DNA of 64,000 bases. Source: Actinocrispum wychmicini (GTDB lineage Bacteria > Actinomycetota > Actinomycetes > Mycobacteriales > Pseudonocardiaceae). Below the pieces are notes generated by a model, which saw nothing but the letters and a program-made list of their open reading frames with translations, was not told the origin of the DNA and searched no databases. The position numbers and the translations under genes were made by a program. Within the stretch, counting starts at the first letter, position 1. Every line of letters starts with the position of its first letter. Shown piece after piece: positions 16,204 to 24,277 of this stretch. Location of the stretch: NCBI RefSeq assembly GCF_004345645.1, contig NZ_SLWS01000001.1:522714-586713 (forward strand), in the 5' to 3' direction.

Positions 16204-16923
16204 GTGTACGACGACACGACCGACCACTCGAGCACCACGCACGGCGGCACCGACGAACTGACCGTCAACGTCGATGGCGAGCAGTACGAGGTCCAGGAGA
16301 ACTACGACCTCGACCACGACGGGCACAACGACACCGCCGTCGTCCAGACCGACGACGGTCACCAGGTCGCCTTCTCCGACACTGACCACGACGGCACCGC
16401 TGACGTCGCCGTCGAGGTGGACGACCACGGCAACGTCGTCGGCGCGGCGCGTTACGACGAGCAGAGCGGCGAGTGGGTCGCGGTCGACCCCAAGACCGGC
16501 CAGGAGGCCGGCGGCGGCTCGACCGGCGGCCACAGCACCGGCGCGAGCGACCACCACAGCACCGGCGGCACCGGCACCGGCAGCCACTCGTCCGGCAGCG
16601 GCTCGTCGAGCGGCGGCGACGGCGAGGACATCACGGTGGACGTGCCCGGCCAGAGCCAGGACGTCGACGCCGGCCACGCCACCCTGGACATCAACCACGA
16701 CGGCGTGAAGGACACCGTGGTGGAGAAGGAGTCCGACGGCACCACCATCGCGTTCACCGATGTGGACGGCGACGGCAAGGCCGACGTGGTGACGATCATC
16801 GACCCGACCGGCGACGTGACGATCGGCCAGCACACCGGCGAGGACGAGTGGACCGACGTCGAGCACGGGCACGTCGACTCGCGGGGCAACTACACCCCGG
16901 ACAGCACCAGCAGCCGTCGCTGA
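16204..16923 (+). CDS. Acidic Asp-rich protein with four DxDxDG calcium-loop motifs
   Basis: The 239-residue, strongly acidic protein has two similar halves joined by a Gly/Ser/His/Thr-rich linker (about residues 100-142). Each half carries two EF-hand-like loops: DLDHDGHND and DTDHDGTAD in the first, DINHDGVKD and DVDGDGKAD in the second. Such loops bind calcium in dockerin, FG-GAP and related repeats. No signal peptide is visible at the GTG start at 16204, which follows an AGGGGGA Shine-Dalgarno. It lies 46 bp behind the dynamins and ends with its own terminator, so it probably belongs to the same operon. It resembles DUF6802-type proteins as I recall them, but I cannot confirm that. Confidence 0.8.
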   Translation: MYDDTTDHSSTTHGGTDELTVNVDGEQYEVQENYDLDHDGHNDTAVVQTDDGHQVAFSDTDHDGTADVAVEVDDHGNVVGAARYDEQSGEWVAVDPKTGQEAGGGSTGGHSTGASDHHSTGGTGTGSHSSGSGSSSGGDGEDITVDVPGQSQDVDAGHATLDINHDGVKDTVVEKESDGTTIAFTDVDGDGKADVVTIIDPTGDVTIGQHTGEDEWTDVEHGHVDSRGNYTPDSTSSRR

Positions 16924-16966
16924 CGAACCGCGGGCGGACACCGCCGCGATGGAACGCTTGCCGAAT

Positions 16967-16997
16967 CCCCGTGGGCCCAACCGGACTCACGGGGTTT
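16967..16997 (+). terminator. Probable intrinsic terminator of the dynamin operon
   Basis: CCCCGTG (16967-16973) pairs with CACGGGG (16988-16994) across a 14-base loop. It is followed by TTTCGCGTTTT, a reasonable U-rich tail. It lies 44 bp after the acidic protein. Confidence 0.6.
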
Positions 16998-17118
16998 CGC
17001 GTTTTCGGCGGAACCGGCTGCGCCATTCCGTAATTGGTCTAGTCCTATTCCGGGGCCTGCGCGGAATTGTGGCGCAGACCACTGTCCGCCCAGGTCAGGT
17101 ACTGGAACGATTCCCTGA

Positions 17119-17213
17119 ACCGATAAGGGCTGCCGGAAATCTTCCTGACCCACCGTGGTCGTGTGGGAAAGACCACGTGGGCATTCGTGTACTGAATCGA
17201 TCCCCTTATCGGT
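17119..17213. promoter_or_regulatory. Nested inverted repeats in the pckG upstream region
   Basis: The gap 16924-17413 (490 bp) has no gene. Within it, ACCGATAAGGG (17119-17129) is perfectly complementary to CCCTTATCGGT (17203-17213). Inside that pair, CGTGGTC (17154-17160) pairs with GACCACG (17171-17177) around a 10-base loop. The arrangement could be a DNA looping site or a structured RNA leader before pckG, whose start is 200 bp downstream. Confidence 0.45.
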
Positions 17214-17413
17214 CCGGTGAGGCAACCCACACGTCAACTGTCGTTTAACTGCCGTCCAGCTGGTTAACCTCGCCTCATCCCTTTTCACGGCACCGCCCAC
17301 CTCGTCAGCGCGGATGGGTGGGCGAGAGCCATTGGTGAGGACGCCGAAGTCCCCGCTGTCGGACAACGGCGTCCGTCGCGGGCTTTGCGCCTCCAGTCAG
17401 GAGACGAGGCGAG

Positions 17414-19252
17414 ATGACCGCATTGGCCATTCCAGGTCTGGATTCCGCACCGACGACGCACCGGCGGCTGTTGGCGTGGGTGCACGAGGTCGCTGAGCTG
17501 ACCACGCCTGACCGCGTGGTGTGGGCCGACGGTTCGGACGAGGAGTGGGGCCGGCTGACCGCGAAGCTGGTCGACGCAGGCACGTTCACTCCGCTCAAGC
17601 AGAAGCCCAACTCGTTCTGGGCGGCCTCGGATCCCGGCGACGTCGCCAGGGTCGAAGAACGCACCTTCATCTGTTCGGTCGACCCGGAGGACGCCGGGCC
17701 GACCAACAACTGGACCGACCCGGCCGAGATGAAGGCCACCATGACCGAGCTCTACCGGGGCTCGATGCGTGGCCGCACGATGTACGTCATCCCGTTCTGC
17801 ATGGGCCCGCTCGAAGCCGAGAAACCCATGCTGGGCGTGGAGATCACCGACTCGGAGTATGTCGTCGTGTCCATGCGGGTCATGACGCGCATGGGTTCGA
17901 AGGCGTTGGCCAAGTTCGGTGCCGACGCGGACTTCGTGCCCTGCCTGCACTCCGTGGGCGCGCCCCTGGCGGACGGGCAGCAGGACGTGCCGTGGCCGGC
18001 CAACGAGACCAAGTTCATCTCGCACTTCCCGGAGACCCGCGAGATCTGGAGCTACGGCTCCGGCTACGGCGGAAACGCCTTGCTGGGCAAGAAGTGCTAC
18101 TCGCTGCGGATCGCGTCGGTGATGGGCCGCGACCAGGGCTGGCTGGCCGAGCACATGCTGATCCTCAAGCTGATCTCGCCGGAGGACAAGGTCTACTACG
18201 TCGCCGCCGCGTTCCCCAGCGCCTGCGGCAAGACGAACCTCGCCATGCTGGAGCCGACCATCCCGGGCTGGCGGGTGGAGACGCTCGGCGACGACATCGC
18301 GTGGATGCGTTTCGGTGCCGACGGTCAGCTGTACGCGGTGAACCCGGAGGCCGGTTTCTTCGGTGTGGCACCGGGAACCGACTGGCACACCAACCCGAAC
18401 GCGATGCGCACGATCGAGCGCGGCAACACCGTGTTCACCAACGTCGCCCTGACCGACAACGGTGACATCTGGTGGGAGGGCATGGGCGAGCCGCCCGCGC
18501 ACCTGACGTCGTGGAAGAAGCGGGACTGGACGCCCGAGTCGGACGAGCCGTCGGCGCACCCGAACTCGCGGTACTGCACGCCGATGTCGCAGTGCCCGAT
18601 CCTGGCGCCGGAGTGGGACGACCCGAAGGGGGTGCCGATCTCGGCGATCTTCTTCGGCGGCCGGCGCAAGGACACCATCCCGCTGGTGGTCGAGTCGCGG
18701 GACTGGAACCACGGCACGTTCATGGGCGCCACGCTGTCCAGCGAGACGACCGCGGCGGCCAAGGGCAAGGTCGGTGTGGTGCGCCGGGACCCGATGGCGA
18801 TGCTGCCGTTCATCGGCTACCACGCGGGTGACTACTTCGCCCACTGGATCGCCACGGGCAAGCGGGCCGACGCCGCCAAGCTGCCGAAGATCTTCTACGT
18901 CAACTGGTTCCGCCGCGGCGAGACAGTGTCTGATGCGGGACACCCGCACCCGGGGGGCTTCCTGTGGCCGGGGTTCGGCGAGAACTCGCGCGTGCTGAAG
19001 TGGGCCATCGAGCGGATCGAGGGCAAGGCGGCCGCGCAGGAGACGCCCATCGGGTGGGTGCCGTCCATCGACGACCTGGACCTCGCGGGCCTGGACGCGC
19101 CGCGCGAGGACATCGAGGCGGCGCTGCGGGTCGACGCGGACGAGTGGCGGGCCGAGCTGCCGTTGGTCGACGAGTGGTTCGACAAGATCGGCGACAAGCT
19201 CCCGACTTCGCTGCGTGACGAACTGGAGGCGCTGAAGCAGCGTCTTGGGTGA
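17414..19252 (+). CDS. pckG: Phosphoenolpyruvate carboxykinase (GTP)
   Basis: The enzyme interconverts oxaloacetate + GTP and phosphoenolpyruvate + CO2 + GDP, the entry step of gluconeogenesis and part of anaplerotic flux. The 612-residue length is normal for the GTP class. Diagnostic sequences are the P-loop kinase-1a motif FPSACGKTN (about 266-274), the mobile active-site and substrate segments [15 protein letters not shown] and FGVAPGT, and EGMGEPP. The ATG at 17414 follows GAGGCGAG. A strong terminator follows the gene. The monocarboxylate symporter at 20959 and the branched-chain and fatty-acid genes further on supply C2-C4 acids for the same metabolic direction. Confidence 0.98.
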   Translation: MTALAIPGLDSAPTTHRRLLAWVHEVAELTTPDRVVWADGSDEEWGRLTAKLVDAGTFTPLKQKPNSFWAASDPGDVARVEERTFICSVDPEDAGPTNNWTDPAEMKATMTELYRGSMRGRTMYVIPFCMGPLEAEKPMLGVEITDSEYVVVSMRVMTRMGSKALAKFGADADFVPCLHSVGAPLADGQQDVPWPANETKFISHFPETREIWSYGSGYGGNALLGKKCYSLRIASVMGRDQGWLAEHMLILKLISPEDKVYYVAAAFPSACGKTNLAMLEPTIPGWRVETLGDDIAWMRFGADGQLYAVNPEAGFFGVAPGTDWHTNPNAMRTIERGNTVFTNVALTDNGDIWWEGMGEPPAHLTSWKKRDWTPESDEPSAHPNSRYCTPMSQCPILAPEWDDPKGVPISAIFFGGRRKDTIPLVVESRDWNHGTFMGATLSSETTAAAKGKVGVVRRDPMAMLPFIGYHAGDYFAHWIATGKRADAAKLPKIFYVNWFRRGETVSDAGHPHPGGFLWPGFGENSRVLKWAIERIEGKAAAQETPIGWVPSIDDLDLAGLDAPREDIEAALRVDADEWRAELPLVDEWFDKIGDKLPTSLRDELEALKQRLG

Positions 19253-19271
19253 CACCGGACGGATGTCATCT

Positions 19272-19308
19272 GCCAGCGGCCCCGGGTGCACTGCCCGGGG
19301 CCGCTGGC
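19272..19308 (+). terminator. Strong hairpin terminator of pckG
   Basis: A perfect 15-bp GC-rich stem (19272-19286 with 19294-19308; loop TGCACTG) begins 19 bp after the pckG stop. It is followed by only a short T-stretch, as is common in high-GC genomes. Confidence 0.85.
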
Positions 19309-19309
19309 T

Positions 19310-19466
19310 TTGTCCACAGGGTTTGTGGCGGGTGTGAACACTGTGACGGTTGATGCACAGCCCCGGGCCTGCGATTGCCCCAAGTTGTCCACAACCTGTG
19401 GACAGAACTGTGCACAGCCTGGGGACGACACCCGTTCGTCACCATGTCGAAACTCAGTTGTCCACA
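19310..19466. other. Cluster of actinobacterial DnaA boxes
   Basis: The consensus actinobacterial DnaA box TTGTCCACA occurs exactly at 19310-19318, 19385-19393 and 19458-19466. A one-mismatch box in the opposite orientation (TGTGGACAG) is at 19397-19405, directly facing the second box, and a weaker CTGTGCACA is at 19408-19416. Three exact 9-mers in about 160 bp far exceed chance. No dnaA or dnaN gene is present, so this is not oriC as annotated by context; a DnaA titration or regulatory site is more likely. The interval 19309-19562 holds no other gene. Confidence 0.75.
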
Positions 19467-19562
19467 GACAGGTGAAACGAGGACCCTTGCCGTACGTCAT
19501 ATAGAGGTAGTGATCCGGGACACGAAGAGCCCGGACCCGAGATGACAAAAGGTGATGCAGCC

Positions 19563-19718
19563 ATGATCAGCGCGGGTATCGCGATGATGGTGCTCGCCTT
19601 GGCCGCTTTGGTGATGGTCCTGGTGACCGACCGGTCAGGCGGAGAAGAGAAGGCGAGCGTGGAGGAGCCCGTCGTTCCCCAGCACGACGGGCTGCCCCGC
19701 GTACTCACCGTCGTCTAG
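19563..19718 (+). CDS. Small single-pass membrane protein
   Basis: This 51-residue ORF (ATG at 19563; another in-frame ATG at 19542) starts with one hydrophobic helix (ISAGIAMMVLALAALVMVLV) and continues with an acidic hydrophilic tail ending LPRVLTVV. An AAAGGTGA Shine-Dalgarno lies 8 bases before the start. Its TAG stop shares the palindrome CTAG (19715-19718) with the stop codon of the convergent lipoprotein gene. I do not recognise a family. Its position just behind the DnaA-box cluster is notable. Confidence 0.6.
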   Translation: MISAGIAMMVLALAALVMVLVTDRSGGEEKASVEEPVVPQHDGLPRVLTVV

Positions 19719-20569
19719 GACGGCAGTTTCAGCGGCCCCAGATTGCGCAGCCGCACCGACACCGGCCGGATGGCTTCGGCATAACAGACAATGTTCGTGT
19801 ATCCGCGCGACCACGACTCGGCGTTCGGCACCCGCCACGCGGGCAGCACCTCCTGGGTCTGGCCGCCCAGGTACCTCCGGAGAATCACCGGGCACCGCTG
19901 CTGCGCCAGCTTGGTGACGGCGTCGCTGGACGGCATCGGGCCGGCCGAGTCGCCCAGCCTGATCACGCCCGGCAGCGCCTCACCGAGATGCGGGGCGTCG
20001 CACCGGCCCCGCTGCAGCCGTGCGTCGCGGGACGGTGAGGACACCGAGCACGTCTGGAACCGGAGTTGGTCGCCGCCGCGCAGCGCGCCCTCCAGGGAAC
20101 CGGTACGTGTCAACGGTTTCTCGTCCATCCCGACCTCGGCGACGGTGCAGAGCAGCCACCGCTGGCCCTGGCGCCACTCCTCGTCGTTCGGCCAGAGCGG
20201 CATCGCGACCAGGTTCGTGCTGTCGGCGTCCGGGCCGCCGAGGTAGTCGGTCATGTGGTCGCGGCACACAGGCATGGTCATCGTGCTGGCGGTGGTCTCG
20301 TCCGGCATCGACGTGGCGGTCAGCTTGCCGACGTTAATCACCTCGGCGTCGTGCGGCTCGGTGCAGGCGACCACCGCGGCGTGCCCGGTGTCGAGGCACT
20401 GACCGGGAGACGGCGGATGCTCCGCGTACATATTCGAGGGCAGGGTGACCCGTCCGGATGATGTTCGAGTCGATGCGCCGTCACCGGCGGATGATCCGGA
20501 AGACGCGGCATCGCAGCCGGTGACGGCCAGCAGGGCAGCGCAGACGGCCAACCCCCACGCGATCCGCAT
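19715..20569 (-). CDS. Septum-formation-family lipoprotein
   Basis: The 284-residue secreted lipoprotein has an N-terminal signal with lipobox LAVTGC (lipidated Cys about residue 18), a low-complexity Ser/Ala/Gly linker, and a Cys-rich domain with CLDTGHAAVVACTEPHDAEV. This matches the pattern of the actinobacterial septum-formation domain family (Cys-Leu ... Val-x-Cys ... PHDAEV). A second weaker half with four cysteines follows (FQTCSV, RGRCDAPH). It is probably anchored outside the membrane; the family's molecular role is poorly known. The start at 20569 (MRIAWGLAV) gives a proper signal peptide; the longer ORF does not. Confidence 0.8.
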   Translation of the reverse strand: MRIAWGLAVCAALLAVTGCDAASSGSSAGDGASTRTSSGRVTLPSNMYAEHPPSPGQCLDTGHAAVVACTEPHDAEVINVGKLTATSMPDETTASTMTMPVCRDHMTDYLGGPDADSTNLVAMPLWPNDEEWRQGQRWLLCTVAEVGMDEKPLTRTGSLEGALRGGDQLRFQTCSVSSPSRDARLQRGRCDAPHLGEALPGVIRLGDSAGPMPSSDAVTKLAQQRCPVILRRYLGGQTQEVLPAWRVPNAESWSRGYTNIVCYAEAIRPVSVRLRNLGPLKLPS

Positions 20570-20716
20570 GACGTGACGGTACCGGTCTGGCCAAATGCCA
20601 GCTTCCATGACGAAAAGTCACGATTCGGCTACCGCCGCTGTAACGGTGTGCCCCCGGCCGCTTACCATCCGGCGAGCACGATCTGGACCGGTCTGCGAGG
20701 GGTTGTGAGGACGCCG

Positions 20717-20959
20717 ATGTCTGATGATTCTCCAGGTGGTAGGGCCGGATCCGGCCTGCGGTGGAGCAACTGGAACCTGCTGCTGCTCGTTCCGCTGGCC
20801 ATCCTGATCACCCCACTGACGAACTTCCGCGGCCCGGCCCTGCTGGGCATGCCGTTCTTCTACTGGTCACAGCTGGCCTTCGTGATCGTCGGCGTCGTCT
20901 GTGTCGCCGTGGTGTTCGTGAAGACCAAGGACCGGCGGGACGAAGGGCAGGACAAGTGA
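20717..20959 (+). CDS. DUF3311-type small membrane protein, symporter partner
   Basis: The 80-residue protein has two transmembrane helices (WNLLLLVPLAILITPL and FFYWSQLAFVIVGVVCVAVV) and a basic C-terminus. It matches the DUF3311 group, usually encoded directly before a sodium:solute symporter of the MctP type. The stop overlaps the symporter start (TGATG), indicating coupled translation and probably a complex or assembly role. The ATG at 20717 follows GTGAGG. Confidence 0.85.
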   Translation: MSDDSPGGRAGSGLRWSNWNLLLLVPLAILITPLTNFRGPALLGMPFFYWSQLAFVIVGVVCVAVVFVKTKDRRDEGQDK

Positions 20960-22593
20960 TGCAGTGGACCCAGTTCGTCATCTTCCTGATCCTGTTCCTC
21001 GCCGTGACCGCGATGGGCTTCTGGGCCGCGCGGTGGAAGGCCGGCAACACCCTGGACCACCTGGACGAGTGGGGCCTGGGCGGGCGCAAGTTCGGTTCGT
21101 GGATCACGTGGTTCCTGATCGGCGGCGACCTCTACACCGCGTACACGTTCGTCGCCGTGCCCGCGCTGGTGTTCGGCGCCGGCGCGACCGGGTACTTCGC
21201 GTTGCCGTACACCGTGATCGCGTACCCGATCGTGTTCCTGCCGCTGCTGCGGATGTGGTCGGTGTCGCGGGTGCACGGATACGTGACGCCCGCTGACTAC
21301 GTCCGCGGCCGCTACGGTTCGCCGACGCTGGCGCTGCTGGTCGCGATCACCGGCATCGTGGCCACCATGCCGTACATCGCGTTGCAGCTGGTCGGCCTCG
21401 AGTCCGTGCTGCGCACGATGGGCATCAACGGGTCAGGCATCCTCGGCCACCTGCCGCTGTTCGTCGCGTTCGTCGTGCTGGCGGTTTACACCTACCAGTC
21501 CGGCCTGCGGGCGCCCGCGCTGATCGCGTTCGTCAAGGACATCCTGATCTACCTGGTGATCCTGGTCGCGGTGCTGTACCTGCCGGCGAAACTCGGCGGC
21601 TGGGGCCACATCTTCGACCTGGCCGACAAGAAGTTCAACGCCACGCCGAACCCGAACGACGGCGTTCTGCTCAACGGCAACAACCAGTTGCAGTACGCCA
21701 CCCTGGCGCTCGGCTCCGCACTCGCGCTGTTCCTCTACCCGCACTCGATCACGGGTGTGTTCGCGTCCAGGGGCCGCAATGTGATCAAACGGAACATGGT
21801 GGCCCTGCCGGCGTACTCTTTTCTGCTTGGCCTGCTCGCCATGCTGGGATTCGTGGCCATCGGGGCCGCGACGACCCCGATCGTCAACCAGGCGACCGGC
21901 CGGGCGGACACGAACACGATCATCCCGAACCTGTTCAACACCCAGTTCCCGCCGTGGTTCGCGGGCATCGCGTTCGCCGCCATCGGCATCGGGGCCCTGG
22001 TGCCCGCCGCGATCATGTCGATCGCCGCGGCGAACCTGTGGACCCGCAACATCTACAAGGAGTTCATCAGCAAGCGGGCCACCCCGGCACAGGAAGCCAA
22101 GCAGGCCAAGCTGGCCTCGCTGGTGGTGAAGTTCGGCGCGGTGCTGTTCATCGTCCTGCTCGACCCGCAGTACTCGATCGACCTGCAGCTGATCGGTGGC
22201 GTCATCATTCTGCAGACTCTGCCGGCCGTGGCGATCTCGTTGTACACCAGGTGGTTCCATATCTGGGGCCTGGTCGCCGGCTGGGTGGCCGGGATGGCGT
22301 GGGGATTCGCGATGTTGTGGGTCATTCCGAACCCGGCGACGAACCACGCGCATTTCGGTGGTTCCGCGTTGCCGTTGAAGGACCTGAGCCTGTTCGGCTG
22401 GCATCCGTTCCCGGGATCGACCGTCCAGATCTTCGTCGGCTTTGTTGCCCTGATCGGAAACCTCGTCGTCGCCGCGGTCGTGACGTGGATTCTGCGGGCC
22501 CGCAAGGTGGCCAACGGCATCGACAAGACTCGGGACGCGGACTTCCACGCGGACGAGGGGGACAGCCGGCTCAAGGAAGTCGCCGTGCACTGA
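20959..22593 (+). CDS. mctP: Sodium:solute symporter, monocarboxylate transporter MctP type
   Basis: The 544-residue protein has about 13 transmembrane segments and SSS-family features (GRKFGSWITWFLIGGDLYTA in helix 2, RVHGYVTPADYVRGRYGS, LFLYPHSITGVFASRG, AAIMSIAAANLWTRNIY). MctP in rhizobia imports pyruvate, lactate, acetate or alanine. Together with pckG upstream this suggests uptake of C2/C3 acids for gluconeogenesis. I place the start at the ATG at 20959 overlapping the DUF3311 stop; a longer in-frame reading upstream is only an open frame through that gene. A terminator hairpin follows. Confidence 0.92.
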   Translation: MQWTQFVIFLILFLAVTAMGFWAARWKAGNTLDHLDEWGLGGRKFGSWITWFLIGGDLYTAYTFVAVPALVFGAGATGYFALPYTVIAYPIVFLPLLRMWSVSRVHGYVTPADYVRGRYGSPTLALLVAITGIVATMPYIALQLVGLESVLRTMGINGSGILGHLPLFVAFVVLAVYTYQSGLRAPALIAFVKDILIYLVILVAVLYLPAKLGGWGHIFDLADKKFNATPNPNDGVLLNGNNQLQYATLALGSALALFLYPHSITGVFASRGRNVIKRNMVALPAYSFLLGLLAMLGFVAIGAATTPIVNQATGRADTNTIIPNLFNTQFPPWFAGIAFAAIGIGALVPAAIMSIAAANLWTRNIYKEFISKRATPAQEAKQAKLASLVVKFGAVLFIVLLDPQYSIDLQLIGGVIILQTLPAVAISLYTRWFHIWGLVAGWVAGMAWGFAMLWVIPNPATNHAHFGGSALPLKDLSLFGWHPFPGSTVQIFVGFVALIGNLVVAAVVTWILRARKVANGIDKTRDADFHADEGDSRLKEVAVH

Positions 22594-22606
22594 TCACGAC
22601 CGGTCG

Positions 22607-22641
22607 CGCCTGTCTCTGTCCACTGCGGACAGAGGCGGGCG
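22607..22641. terminator. Hairpin between convergent mctP and the secreted-protein gene
   Basis: The arms 22607-22621 and 22627-22641 form a 15-bp stem with two G-U pairs (plus-strand RNA) and a 5-base loop (ACTGC). It sits between two convergent stops, so it can terminate in both directions. Confidence 0.75.
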
Positions 22642-23157
22642 TTACTGTTTCGCCGACTCCAGGGACCTGATGGCCCGGTTCGCGAAGTCACGGGCCGGCG
22701 CGCACGGCGGCAGTTTCGGATCGGCGGCCTCACGGCGGTACACCACGAGCAGCACCTCGGTGGGGGCGACGTCGAGCGCGATCCGACACGTCGCGTACCC
22801 GTCGTTGCCGGGGGCCGCGATCTGGATGGCCGGAAAACGGCTGATCCCGATCCAGCGGTTGGTCGTGCCGTTGACGACCGGGCCGTACCCGTCCCGAAGC
22901 GACTCGTCGAACTGTGGGATCACCACGATTTCCGCGGTCCCCGATTCGGCCATCAACCGACATCCCAACGAAATCTGGTCAGCGCCTAGATCCGCGCACA
23001 GGTCGGGGTGATCAAGCGGGATGTCGACCGGACGATTGATCGGGGACATGGGTAAGTCCCATTGATCATCGCCGGCACTCAGTCCCGCGAGCAGTCCCAC
23101 CGTGACCGTTCCCGCCGCGGCGAGCAGCACCGAGCCCATCAGGGCGCGACCAGGCAC
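22642..23157 (-). CDS. Secreted protein of unknown function
   Basis: The 171-residue protein begins with a signal sequence or membrane anchor (MGSVLLAAAGTVTVGLLAG) and has four cysteines in the mature part (DLCADLGADQISLGC, ATCRIALDV, LPPCAPARDF), likely two disulfides. The C-terminal DFANRAIRSLE helix and cysteine spacing recall DUF3558-like exported proteins of actinobacteria, but there is no lipobox, so that assignment is weak. GTG start. The gap to the MarR-GNAT gene (23158-23301) shows nothing I can name. Confidence 0.7.
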   Translation of the reverse strand: MPGRALMGSVLLAAAGTVTVGLLAGLSAGDDQWDLPMSPINRPVDIPLDHPDLCADLGADQISLGCRLMAESGTAEIVVIPQFDESLRDGYGPVVNGTTNRWIGISRFPAIQIAAPGNDGYATCRIALDVAPTEVLLVVYRREAADPKLPPCAPARDFANRAIRSLESAKQ

Positions 23158-23301
23158 GCCAGCCCTCCTTGAAACAGCGAATTTCCCAGAGGACTACCAA
23201 ACCACTGATCGCGCCGCCAGTCGATGCTGCGTTCGAGTGTGTTTTCCCGCACCTGGGTGCTTTTATTGAAGTCGCCGCTCAACAATTCACCCACATGGCA
23301 T

Positions 23302-24237
23302 CTATTTGGCTCGTTGCCGCCCCAGGTCAAGGGCCCAGGTCTCGGCCACCAGGTCGGGCTCGAAGCCGTGGTGCGGCTCGGATTTCACCACCGTGAAACC
23401 CCGCGAGGTATAAATCCGCCTGGCCGCGCTGAGAACGCTGTTCGTCCAGAGTTCAATTGTTCGGTAGCCGATCGAAGTGGCGAACCGCACGCACTCGTCG
23501 ACCAGCCGGCCGCCGACCCCCAAGCCGCGCGCACTCGGTTCGACGAGCAACAACCGAAGCTTCGCCGTGGCATCGTCCTTGCGGACACAGAACACGCATC
23601 CGACGCGTTCGCCGTTGACCTCCGCGATCCACGCGGCTTCCCGCGTCGGGTCGTTGTCCGCCGCATAGTCCGCGACGATGCGCGCGACCAATGCCTCGTA
23701 TTCGACGCCCCAGCCGTACTCCTGGGCGTAGATCGCGCCGTTGCGTTCGATCACCCAGCCGAAGTCGCCGGGGCGAGGCGGGCGGAGCACGACCGTGCTG
23801 TCCTTCGGCGTGCGGTCAAGCCGTTCGCGGATGACGTCCATGGCGTCCACGAGTTGGCGTTGGTCGTCTTCGCTCAGTTGTGCCAACAGGTTCTGGACCT
23901 GTTCGCTCGCCCGGTCGTCCAGCATCTTCGCGGCGGTCCGGCCGGCCTCGGTCAAGCTGATGACCTGTCGGCGCGCGTCGGTCTTCGCACGGTCCCGGAC
24001 GATCAGGCCGTCGGTCTCGAACCTGGCCAGCAGCCGGCTCAGATAGCCGGCGTCCAGGTCCAGGTCCCGCCTGAGTGCGGTGACCTCAAGATCGTCCCGT
24101 TGGTTGAGCTCGAACAGCACCCTCGCCTCGGTCAGCGAGTACGGGGTGTCGACCAGGCCTTCGGCGAGCATGCCGAGGATCTTGGTGTAGCAGCGGTTGA
24201 ACTTGCGGACCGCGCTGACGTGGGCTGCAGGAATCAT
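23302..24237 (-). CDS. MarR-type regulator fused to a GNAT acetyltransferase
   Basis: The 311-residue protein has an N-terminal MarR winged helix (YSLTEARVLFELN, LEVTALRRDLDLDAGYLSRLLARFE, then the wing TDARRQVISLTEAG; residues 30-110) and a C-terminal GNAT domain (residues 150-305) with the acetyl-CoA loop SARGLGVGGRLVDECV. Such fusions occur in several bacteria; the substrate of the acetyltransferase half is unknown. An extended dyad (24237-24270) overlaps the start codon and is probably its own operator. The ROK kinase gene ends 40 bp upstream on the same strand. Confidence 0.92.
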   Translation of the reverse strand: MIPAAHVSAVRKFNRCYTKILGMLAEGLVDTPYSLTEARVLFELNQRDDLEVTALRRDLDLDAGYLSRLLARFETDGLIVRDRAKTDARRQVISLTEAGRTAAKMLDDRASEQVQNLLAQLSEDDQRQLVDAMDVIRERLDRTPKDSTVVLRPPRPGDFGWVIERNGAIYAQEYGWGVEYEALVARIVADYAADNDPTREAAWIAEVNGERVGCVFCVRKDDATAKLRLLLVEPSARGLGVGGRLVDECVRFATSIGYRTIELWTNSVLSAARRIYTSRGFTVVKSEPHHGFEPDLVAETWALDLGRQRAK

Positions 24238-24270
24238 TGACTACCTCAACTAGTTCGTTGACGGAGTCAA
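24237..24270. promoter_or_regulatory. Two-level dyad at the start of the MarR-GNAT gene
   Basis: TTGACT (24237-24242) pairs with AGTCAA (24265-24270), and TCAAC (24246-24250) pairs with GTTGA (24257-24261). Both pairs share one centre at 24253.5. The site overlaps the start codon of the MarR-GNAT gene and lies between it and the ROK stop. A MarR dimer binding here would block its own transcription or translation start. Confidence 0.65.
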
Positions 24271-24277
24271 GATAACT

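Noticed and set aside
17285..19291. Antisense open frame of 668 codons over pckG
   Set aside because: It mirrors the highly conserved pckG coding frame and has a shadow-like composition.
19310..19466. DnaA-box cluster as the chromosomal origin or a plasmid origin
   Set aside because: There is no dnaA, dnaN, gyrB, rep or par gene near it, and only four or five boxes rather than the many of an actinobacterial oriC.
20761..20958. N-terminal extension of the MctP symporter
   Set aside because: This in-frame stretch lies inside the DUF3311 gene, whose stop overlaps the natural symporter ATG at 20959.
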